From: CAZTJA01 sp964613745
GTDB lineage: Bacteria > Desulfobacterota > Desulfomonilia > Desulfomonilales > Desulfomonilaceae
Direction of reading: 5' to 3'
Length of the DNA: 6,375 nt
NCBI GenBank assembly: GCA_964613745.1
Contig: CAZTJA010000141.1
Coordinates: forward strand, 1-6,375
Shown here: in pieces, positions 1-5,007 of the stretch
Layout: each line of letters starts with the position of its first letter
How positions within the stretch are numbered: the first letter of the stretch is position 1
Notes under the pieces: model-generated
Databases searched by the model: none
Seen by the model: only the letters and a program-made list of their open reading frames with translations
What the model was told of the DNA's origin: nothing
Program-made: the position numbers and the translations under genes

Positions 1-222
1 GATATCATTGCAGTGATTATGGAGCAAGTCCGCTACTGCATTCTCAACGACAACATGGATCATTTATTTAAAAGGGCTCCGAAAGAAATTTGGGATGAGT
101 ATTTTTCCTGTGAGAAACCGGCAGGTCGTTTGATTAACGCTCGGCTGGAGGAAGCTTCTCCCGAATCTCCCCAGTTGTCGTTTACTGCAAATGCGTGCAC
201 ATTAAGCGACTGTCGTGCCTAA
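1..222 (+). CDS. Unrecognised reading frame, open at the left edge
   Basis: The frame is open from base 1 to a TAA at 220-222 and may be the 3' end of a longer gene. If it starts inside the window, candidates are GTG at 13 or ATG at 19, giving a protein of about 67-69 residues. I do not recognise it. The C-terminal part has three cysteines and no clear domain, and it lacks the degraded RNase H-like pattern expected of a HicB antitoxin. Its last 8 bases overlap the GTG start of the HicA-like gene, an arrangement typical of translational coupling and the main reason to keep it. It could be a non-HicB partner of that gene or a spurious frame. Confidence 0.35.
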   Translation, partial: DIIAVIMEQVRYCILNDNMDHLFKRAPKEIWDEYFSCEKPAGRLINARLEEASPESPQLSFTANACTLSDCRA

Positions 223-457
223 GAAACCTCTGAAAGTAGATGAGCTACTCAGAAAATTGAGACGGTTCGGCGTGATTCCCCTAAGAAACAGGGGCAAAGG
301 TTCTGAACTCGTATTGCTGCTTCCTGAGTCTGAGAATTCCAAAAAGGGACCGATTTTCACGATACGGGATCACGGCAAAGGCACCCAAATCTATATTCCC
401 GTAATTAACAAAATTCTCCAGAGATTTGATATAGATCCTAAATTGTTCTGGGATTAG
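215..457 (+). CDS. HicA-like small protein (possible toxin of a toxin-antitoxin pair)
   Basis: This 80-residue protein has the layout of the HicA/YcfA dsRBD-like mRNA interferase fold: an N-terminal helix (KVDELLRKLRRFGV, about residues 6-19), a beta region with RGKGSE (about 26-31), a second strand with IRDHGKG (about 50-56), and a closing helix ending FDIDPKLFWD. Classical HicA has a catalytic His in GSH; here the position is Glu. From memory, a divergent HicA-like group has GKGSE and ends in FWD, so the change may be normal for that group, and RNase activity is uncertain. The GTG at 215 is the only practical start because an in-frame TAA lies at 203-205. No HicB-like gene follows it. The upstream overlapping frame is the only adjacent candidate partner. 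Confidence 0.6.
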   Translation: MPKKPLKVDELLRKLRRFGVIPLRNRGKGSELVLLLPESENSKKGPIFTIRDHGKGTQIYIPVINKILQRFDIDPKLFWD

Positions 458-511
458 AGCTTCAGGACGAGCAATTTTGACTGAAATGTTTGGGCTTCGG
501 GAAAGCTGATT

Positions 512-1009
512 ATGAGTAACGACGATTGTTCCATGATCCGGGTTGGAGAGGACCAGGTCGGGATACGGGGTTTAAAGAAGGCCTTCCGGCAGATTGCTGA
601 GACACATAGCGGTAAGACGGACCACGAGATCGAACAGGCGTTGGTGGAGATACTCGGCGAGACGAATTACATGGCCGAATGTGCAATAGACGAGTACGGC
701 AGGGCTTTTCTCCGGGAATTCCGCAAGTTTTTGGGACAGTCGAAGGATAATCCAAACGGGGAAAGTCAGGGGATCGTTGTTTTAGGTCCGGGGTGTGCTC
801 AATGCAATCGGCTGGATGAATTGGTGAAACAGGTCTTGATGGAATTGAAGATCGGGGTTTCCGTCGAGCATGTGACGGACCTCAAGGAGATTGCAAAATT
901 CGGGATCATTGGAACGCCGGCCCTTGTGATTAACGGCAAGATCATGTCAAAGGGGACGGTCCCGCCCATAAGGAAGATACGGGAGTGGATTAGGGCTGCA
1001 CGATTTTAG
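512..1009 (+). CDS. Thioredoxin-like protein with N-terminal helical domain and CAQC active site
   Basis: The protein has 165 residues. Residues 88-165 form a small thioredoxin/glutaredoxin-like domain of the redox-active disulfide type (Thioredoxin_3-like): GPGCAQCNRLDELV with C95 and C98 as the dithiol, the VTDLKEIAKFGIIGTPALVING block with the cis-proline at P136, and a closing helix. Residues 8-75 form an extra helical domain (VGIRGLKKAF, then NYMAECAIDEYGRAFLREF). I have seen such a domain fused to these thioredoxins in anaerobes, but its function is not known to me. It is probably cytoplasmic, as no signal peptide is visible. ATG 512 follows a weak GGGAAAG; M8 (ATG 533) is an alternative that removes only a poorly conserved tail. 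It likely acts as a dithiol reductant. Its position just before the arsenic-type operon makes it a possible electron donor there, but it appears to lie upstream of that operon's promoter. Confidence 0.85.
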   Translation: MSNDDCSMIRVGEDQVGIRGLKKAFRQIAETHSGKTDHEIEQALVEILGETNYMAECAIDEYGRAFLREFRKFLGQSKDNPNGESQGIVVLGPGCAQCNRLDELVKQVLMELKIGVSVEHVTDLKEIAKFGIIGTPALVINGKIMSKGTVPPIRKIREWIRAARF

Positions 1010-1116
1010 GTCTGGGTGACGATTGACCGGTATTTTGACCCGCTAAACTTCATCACATCTTTTTCAATATCTCTTACAAAATAGTTGGTTGAGTTTTGGT
1101 TTTTTTGTTGGCCTGC

Positions 1117-1135
1117 GTGGTTTCCCACTTTTTTT
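1117..1135 (+). terminator. Weak intrinsic terminator candidate
   Basis: A 4-bp GTGG/CCAC stem with a TTTC loop is followed at once by seven T residues. The stem is short for an efficient terminator, but the U-tract and its place between the thioredoxin gene and the next promoter fit the role. Confidence 0.3.
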
Positions 1136-1136
1136 A

Positions 1137-1165
1137 TTGACAATCCTCCATTCCATCAATATATT
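1137..1165 (+). promoter_or_regulatory. Sigma-70-type promoter of the arsR operon
   Basis: A perfect -35 TTGACA (1137-1142) is separated by 17 bases from TATATT (1160-1165), one mismatch from the consensus -10. Transcription should begin near 1172, leaving a leader of about 20 bases before ATG 1192. No obvious Shine-Dalgarno sequence is seen in that leader. Confidence 0.8.
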
Positions 1166-1178
1166 AATAACTATTGAT
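1155..1178. promoter_or_regulatory. Inverted repeat overlapping the -10: probable ArsR-family operator
   Basis: ATCAATA (1155-1161) and TATTGAT (1172-1178) are perfect 7-base inverted repeats with a 10-base AT-rich spacer. The repeat covers the -10 and the likely transcription start, so a bound dimer would block initiation. ArsR/SmtB repressors commonly bind AT-rich dyads at this location. Autoregulation by the adjacent regulator is inferred from position. Confidence 0.65.
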
Positions 1179-1191
1179 ATAGTCCGGCCAA

Positions 1192-1542
1192 ATGAAATTG
1201 GAACTTCCGAATCCCATGTCAAAACCAAAACGGTTAGAACCAGACTCTCAACTGCCTGAAATCGCCTTTTTGTCGAAGAGCCTTTCGGACGAAAATCGAT
1301 TACGAATCCTACTCACTTTGAGAAATGAAAAGAAGACCGTTTCCAAGATAGTCGATGAAGTTAATCTGTCTCAATCGCTCGTGTCTCATCATCTGAAAGA
1401 ATTGCGGAGATCGCTCGTAGTTAACGTTGAACGAAAAGGTCTTTTCGTATTCTACGAATTAGCGGACCCCAGAGTTTTGGAAGTGATCGAGCTTTTATCC
1501 GAATTAACCGGAGACCTCTTGGCCAACAGAAAAACGTTTTAA
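1192..1542 (+). CDS. ArsR-family winged-helix transcriptional regulator without cysteine
   Basis: This 116-residue protein matches the ArsR/SmtB fold: a dimerisation helix (about 23-45, including SLSDENRLRILLTL), a helix-turn-helix (about 49-74) with recognition helix SQSLVSHHLKELR, and a beta wing (RKGLFVFYELADP, 82-93). It is the first gene after a strong promoter with a dyad over the -10, so it is probably an autorepressor of the operon. It contains no cysteine at all, so it lacks the thiols that classical ArsR uses to sense arsenite. The inducer or the sensing partner is therefore unclear. ATG 1192 lies about 20 bases from the predicted transcript start with no clear ribosome site; ATG 1216 (M9) is an alternative start. 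Its stop overlaps the next start (TAATG). Confidence 0.85.
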   Translation: MKLELPNPMSKPKRLEPDSQLPEIAFLSKSLSDENRLRILLTLRNEKKTVSKIVDEVNLSQSLVSHHLKELRRSLVVNVERKGLFVFYELADPRVLEVIELLSELTGDLLANRKTF

Positions 1543-2015
1543 TGGAGAGATTATCGGTGGAACGCCAAACGCTCAGCCAATGTGTGGATTCTCTTTCCCC
1601 TGAAGACGCCTTGGAACAAATGGCGGTGGAGATCAGGAAGCTTTTCAGCCATTTTCCCGAAGATGAGCGCACCAAATTTCTTGTGGGATTGATGCGTGAT
1701 GAAGACCCGAATGAGGAATCCAGTTTAGTTCACCTCTGAATGGCTACGTGTGTGGCCGAAGGTATCGACCCGTCACGTATGTGCAAGACCCTGATGGACA
1801 AAGTTGCTGATTCCGAACAACTCTCATCCACCGCCGATCCCGGATTGCTGATCCTCTTTGAAGACTGGCTGGAAAGACTGGAAGAGGAGATTATCGACTT
1901 GAGTAGGCGGGAGGGTCTAACCGGAGCATCAAGCGTTTCACGCAAATTGGGACTACCGAAACGTACCTGCGAACTTCTGATCGACAGACTGAAGATGAAG
2001 GGCAAATTGGGGTAA
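1542..2015 (+). CDS. Putative selenoprotein with C-terminal helix-turn-helix (UGA at residue 66)
   Basis: Translation from ATG 1542, which overlaps the arsR stop by one base, reaches TGA at 1737-1739 after 65 residues. The same frame continues for 91 codons to TAA at 2013-2015. Read through as Sec, it gives a 157-residue protein with Sec66 in VHL-U-MATC, further cysteines at 14, 70, 81 and 143, and a winged-HTH-like C-terminus (about 126-157; SVSRKLGLPKRTCELLIDRL). I do not recognise the family. A hairpin with an AGGUA loop follows the UGA at a suitable distance. The alternative is two genes: ATG 1740 directly abuts the TGA, and termination-reinitiation is possible, but no Shine-Dalgarno sequence lies at a normal distance (the nearest GAGG is about 23 bases away). 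Placed between a Cys-free ArsR and an ArsM-like gene, a thiol/selenol HTH protein could sense or carry the metalloid; that is inference. Confidence 0.5.
1745..1779 (+). promoter_or_regulatory. Candidate bacterial SECIS element for UGA 1737
   Basis: The lower stem TACGTG/CACGTA (1745-1750/1774-1779) has 6 bp. A 3x3 internal loop follows, then an upper stem GGCCGA/TCGACC (1754-1759/1765-1770) with one C-A mismatch. The apical loop is AGGTA (1760-1764), starting 20 bases after the UGA. It has a G in the first two loop positions and the GGU seen in the other two elements. It is less regular than those. Confidence 0.45.
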
Positions 2016-2019
2016 ATGG

Positions 2020-3111
2020 ATGGAAAGTTTTACCAGCAAACAGAGAGAAAAAATTGCAACGGGGATTCTAGGAAAATATTCAAAGGTCGCTCAGAAGCCG
2101 GAGGGACTTTTTAAGTATCCGACAGGCAGAGCGGGTCTTTTGCACCTGAATTACTCTCGTGAGGTCCTCGATAGAATACCGTCGGAAGTACAGGATTACT
2201 TTTGCGGGGTGGGCAATCCATTCCTTGTTGCAGGTATCAAGGAGGGCGACACTATCCTCGATGTAGGTTGCGGAGCCGGCGTGGACACGTTTATTGCGGC
2301 TTTGATGACGGGACCTGAGGGCAAGGTTTTCGGGATAGACATGAGCCCGGACATGCTTAGTCGGGCGGAAACAAATTTACAACAAACCAAGCTGCAGAAC
2401 GTGGTTTTTCGCGAGTCTTCGGGGGAAAAGCTCACGTTTGGGGACGAATATTTCGACGTCGTCATATCAAGCGGCGTTGTGAACCTTATCCCGGACAAAC
2501 TCACGGCGCTCAAAGAAATACATCGAGTGATGAAGCGGGGCGGAAGACTGGCCGTTGCAGATCAAGTGCTCGTGGGGAGCTTGCCGGAGGAAATTGATAA
2601 GAGGGTAGACAACTGGTCCGGCTGAGTGGGCGGAGCTATTCCGGGAAAGGTTTTCCTGGATTTGTTAAGGCAAGCGGGGTTTTCTGATTCGGAAATAGTC
2701 TGCGAAACCGGTCTCAACAGTTCTGAACTTACCAAGGGAGTTCTGTTTAAAGCTGAAAAACCGATTCACAAGGAGAAAAGCATTATGTCGGGTATGGACG
2801 ATTATCAGGCATTTTTTCAAAAGGCGTATGCCGAAGGTGCGCTGGATAAAAAAACAAAGCATCTCATAGCTTTGGGTGCTTCGCTCGGTGCGGGCTGCGA
2901 TCCTTGAACTCGCTATTGTCTTGCGGTTGCAAGACAGCTTGGGGCTACGGATGCTGAATTGCAGGAGACCATGGAGCTGGCTATGACCGTGGGAGCTGCG
3001 AAAATCATGAAGCTTTGTCAATCCAGTATGGAGTCGGCACCTGCAATGGCCGGATCGGTTCCCGCGACGGAGTGTTCAGCCACTGAAACAAAACCGGCTC
3101 ATGGTTCTTGA
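2020..3111 (+). CDS. arsM: Selenocysteine-containing ArsM-like arsenite methyltransferase continuous with an AhpD/CMD-like domain
   Basis: With in-frame UGAs at 2623 and 2905 read as Sec, this encodes 363 residues. Residues 1-248 resemble SAM-dependent arsenite methyltransferases: SAM motif I ILDVGCGAGVDTF (79-91), acidic motif FGIDMSPDML (104-113), GEKLTFGDEYFDVVIS (135-150) and MKRGGRLAVADQVLVG (171-186). C62 in YFCGVGNP and Sec202 in WSG-U-VGGAI align with the two main arsenic-binding cysteines of ArsM; C228 is a further candidate. Residues 257-335 resemble carboxymuconolactone decarboxylase/AhpD proteins, with CDP-U-TRYC (293-300) in place of CxxCxxxH. The C-terminal tail carries C352. 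Both UGAs have SECIS-like hairpins. The gene starts 4 bases after the previous stop, behind GGGG. A strong internal Shine-Dalgarno and ATG 2785 could also yield the CMD part alone. Substrate assignment to arsenic rests on similarity and context; another metalloid is possible. A UGA-blind gene caller would break this gene into pieces. Confidence 0.8.
2641..2659 (+). promoter_or_regulatory. Bacterial SECIS element for UGA 2623 (Sec202)
   Basis: CCGGGAAA (2641-2648) pairs with TTTCCTGG (2652-2659) over 8 bp including one G-U wobble, closing a GGT loop (2649-2651). The loop starts 23 bases after the UGA. Distance, stem and a loop beginning with G fit the known bacterial SECIS pattern bound by SelB. 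Confidence 0.75.
2770..2787 (+). promoter_or_regulatory. Internal ribosome binding site and start codon for the CMD part
   Basis: AAGGAG (2770-2775) lies 9 bases before ATG 2785, in frame with the methyltransferase. Starting here would give a 108-residue AhpD/CMD-like selenoprotein (2785-3111), close to the usual length of a free-standing member. It may be a relic of two genes now joined, or an active second start. Confidence 0.55.
2917..2936 (+). promoter_or_regulatory. Bacterial SECIS element for UGA 2905 (Sec296)
   Basis: TGTCTTGC (2917-2924) and GCAAGACA (2929-2936) form a perfect 8-bp stem closing a GGTT loop (2925-2928). The loop begins 17 bases after the UGA, at the short end of the accepted range. 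The GGU start matches the other hairpin in this gene. Confidence 0.75.
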
Positions 3112-3121
3112 GCTTCGGGAA

Positions 3122-3140
3122 ACCGCTCAGTTTGAGCGGT
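3122..3140 (+). other. Perfect hairpin after the arsM stop (SECIS-like or transcript-processing hairpin)
   Basis: ACCGCTCA (3122-3129) pairs perfectly with TGAGCGGT (3133-3140) around a GTT loop. No T-run follows directly, so a classic terminator is unlikely. The loop starts 18 bases after the TGA at 3109, so it has SECIS geometry. Decoding there would add only eight residues before another TGA at 3133. It may instead protect an mRNA end inside the operon. Confidence 0.5.
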
Positions 3141-3189
3141 CGAATTGTAAGCTTTTTCTCTAGATGGTTGTGGGAAGAGGGATTTAACG

Positions 3190-3603
3190 ATGAAAGATCA
3201 ACAGGCTGCATGTATGAAGGAAGAAGTTGGCGGAACAAAGTCTCCGGAGGTGTGTTCTGCGGAACGAGAGCTGAATGATGCTCCCAGAATGATGGTGGAA
3301 GTCATTTGCGAGCGAGCGCACTGTGTCATCTACGAGTACGCGATTGTGACGGTCAAGTTTATCGCGGATGAATTCAAGGGAAAAATTCGGGTAAAGCCCG
3401 TCGTCAGGAGGGGGAGCAAGAAGAACGTAGACCGATACCTTGAGCTTTGCAGGTTGAACGGTCAGCACCTTTCCGTTCCTGCGATACTCATGAATGGTAA
3501 GCTCAAGTTCACGTATGTGCCCGGAATTGAAGATTTGCGATCTGCGATGGAGGACAGCCTTGCTGAATGGGAATCATCCAAGGAGTCAAGGGGCGATTCT
3601 TGA
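3190..3603 (+). CDS. Thioredoxin-fold protein with an atypical CVIY active site
   Basis: The protein has 137 residues. Residues 35-125 follow a thioredoxin/glutaredoxin-like order: strand MVEVIC, helix beginning at C45 (CVIYEYAIVTVKFIADEF), strand KIRVKPVV, the cis-proline segment LSVPAILMNGKL (P97), and a closing helix. At the usual CxxC position only the first Cys is kept (C45-V-I-Y48). C40, five residues earlier, could be its disulfide or metalloid-binding partner. The N-terminal 33 residues add C8 and C22 and look disordered. ATG 3190 is preceded by a purine-rich AGAGGG about 8 bases away; M34 is an alternative start that would give only the folded domain. It lies 78 bases after the arsM-like gene in the same direction and is probably cotranscribed. 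A thiol-redox or metalloid-relay role is inferred from context. The stop is a double TGATAA. Confidence 0.7.
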   Translation: MKDQQAACMKEEVGGTKSPEVCSAERELNDAPRMMVEVICERAHCVIYEYAIVTVKFIADEFKGKIRVKPVVRRGSKKNVDRYLELCRLNGQHLSVPAILMNGKLKFTYVPGIEDLRSAMEDSLAEWESSKESRGDS

Positions 3604-3645
3604 TAAACTCTACATGCCCGGTATTACCGGAAAGGTGGGAGAACT

Positions 3646-3930
3646 ATGACGAAGTATAGAGTGGCGCAACTTCCGTTTGAGGGACAAAATGTAATCCTCG
3701 TGCCTTTTGACCGATCATTCGGGAAACGACCTCAGGAGAATAAAGAGCAGGATCTCGTAAAAATACAGAAAAGCGCAGAGCTGAGCGGATTTGAAGGTCA
3801 AGCCGTAATCATATGGGATGCCGGCGGCAAGGTAGCGGCTTATGGACCGGATAAATATAAGGAATTTGCTGAAGGACTGAAATGGACGTCTTTGCGGTCA
3901 AAAATGAACCGTGATCTTGAGTGTGAATAG
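3646..3930 (+). CDS. Small protein of unknown function, last gene of the arsenic-type operon
   Basis: I do not recognise this 94-residue protein. It begins with a beta-rich stretch (YRVAQLPFEGQNVILVPFD), followed by a charged, probably helical middle (about 27-47), another beta pair around QAVIIWDAGGKVAAYGP (about 52-68), and a basic helical tail ending DLECE. The only cysteine is at position 93. No signal peptide or membrane segment is seen. The start is well supported: GGGAG lies a few bases before ATG 3646. The 42-base gap after the thioredoxin-fold gene and the shared direction make it part of the same transcript. The WDAGGKVAAYGP segment could be a small alpha/beta or ligand-binding unit, but no function is assigned. 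Confidence 0.65.
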   Translation: MTKYRVAQLPFEGQNVILVPFDRSFGKRPQENKEQDLVKIQKSAELSGFEGQAVIIWDAGGKVAAYGPDKYKEFAEGLKWTSLRSKMNRDLECE

Positions 3931-4016
3931 GGTAGGCGTTCAGGATGGGACCCGGGATGATTTCCATTGAGCGGTGATACAATCGTGCAAAGCTCCGATC
4001 GTCTGCAAGAGCATCT

Positions 4017-4877
4017 TCAGGTCTGAGTTGATTGTTTACTCCATTTAGAATATGGAAACGCCAAAATGACTCCCAAAATCATATAGGTCAGAATAGTGGG
4101 AATATAAGTCCCTCCTTCGTCGCATAATTGCGCTATGAAAATAGCCAGCCCTACATTGCGTGCAATGCAGGCAACGGCAAGCGTTGTACGCTGTTTCCTG
4201 GCGGGACCACCTAAAAAGTGACCCAATCCCAATGAGCTACCTACAATCAATACTATTGCGAATACCGGCAAAACACCGATTTGCAGGAGTGTGCGAAAAT
4301 TGGGAGAGAAAATAATCAGGGTCATGACAAGTGTGAAGAGAATCGCGAAGCAAAGGTTTGCGAGCACCCGTACGGGTCTTTTTAAACGCTCGGCGAAATT
4401 GGGAGTCAATTTCTGCAGAATGAGGCCTAAGATCACGGGTAAGAAAGTGACTTCCGCCACTTGAGATGCAACTTCAAAGGAACCGACTCTTCGGGATTCC
4501 ATTCCAAAGATATTCCAAAATATGTACAAGGTGAGGGGTGTAATGATTACGGCCAGTAACGCGAGGGTCAACTGAAGACTTGCAGAATAATTCGGATCAC
4601 CTCCCGCCATTTCGGATCGTTTGATTATGAGCGGAGCACCTGGTGAAGCCGCTAATAAAACGAGTCCCGTCATAACCGCGGGGGTCAAATGAAAGATGCT
4701 CAGGACCACGGCTGTTATCGTAGGAACCAGCACTGTGACCGCCAAAAGGGAACGAATCAATAATGAAGGTTGCTTCCAAAGAGAAGTTAATTGATCGAAG
4801 GACCGATTGACCCCCATCGCGAACATCAGTGAGAAGATCGTAACGGCAGCGAAGCCGAACACCAGGGGGTTATCCAT
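4017..4877 (-). CDS. Bile acid:sodium symporter (BASS/SBF) family membrane transporter
   Basis: This 286-residue, highly hydrophobic protein has roughly nine to ten membrane segments running from LVFGFAAVTIFSLMFAMGV to the C-terminal IPTILTYMILGVILAFPY. The ASPGAP segment (about 78-83) and the RNVGLA segment near residue 240 match the two crossed, broken helices of the BASS fold, which belongs to the BART superfamily that also includes Acr3 arsenite exporters. The polar residues that bind sodium in ASBT homologues (E and Q of the E-x-x-x-Q-N-x-G-L-A type motif) appear replaced by Ala and Arg, so sodium coupling is doubtful. The start at 4877 has AGGAG 9 bases upstream on the minus strand. It is convergent with the arsenic-type operon and not part of it. 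Its substrate is unknown: an organic anion is the default, and a metalloid compound is only a contextual possibility. Confidence 0.8.
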   Translation of the reverse strand: MDNPLVFGFAAVTIFSLMFAMGVNRSFDQLTSLWKQPSLLIRSLLAVTVLVPTITAVVLSIFHLTPAVMTGLVLLAASPGAPLIIKRSEMAGGDPNYSASLQLTLALLAVIITPLTLYIFWNIFGMESRRVGSFEVASQVAEVTFLPVILGLILQKLTPNFAERLKRPVRVLANLCFAILFTLVMTLIIFSPNFRTLLQIGVLPVFAIVLIVGSSLGLGHFLGGPARKQRTTLAVACIARNVGLAIFIAQLCDEGGTYIPTILTYMILGVILAFPYSKWSKQSTQT

Positions 4878-4963
4878 TCCTGAATTCTCCTGAGAATAAA
4901 TTGCCTAGACCCGATTTGCAGCTATTCTAATACCGGCAGCTTACATCAATGGGTAGTAAGATG

Positions 4964-4990
4964 TCCGGCATCCGTGAAGAGGATGCCGAA
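4964..4990 (-). terminator. Stem-loop between sulfatase and transporter genes, possible terminator
   Basis: CGGCATCC and GGATGCCG form an 8-bp core, extended by a G-U and an A-U pair on the minus-strand RNA, with a 7-base loop (4974-4980). It lies just after the sulfatase stop. No good U-tract follows in either direction, so factor-independent termination is uncertain. Confidence 0.45.
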
Positions 4991-5007
4991 ACATAATTCA
5001 GATGCAC

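Noticed and set aside
1542..3111. Reading the UGA-separated ORFs as decayed or frameshifted pseudogenes
   Set aside because: All breaks are UGA and none is TAA or TAG, the frame is kept across each, conserved sequence continues after them, and hairpins follow. Recoding explains this better than decay.
3618..3630. CCGGT/ACCGG hairpin as an intrinsic terminator after the thioredoxin-fold gene
   Set aside because: The stem has only 5 bp, no T-run follows, and the next gene's ribosome site begins right after it.
3931..4016. Shared terminator between the convergent operon and transporter
   Set aside because: I found no stem of more than about 4 bp and no T-run in this gap.
4901..4960. Minus-strand promoter for the transporter (TTGATG and TAGAAT)
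   Set aside because: The spacing is only 14 bases, too short for a sigma-70 promoter, so I do not call it.
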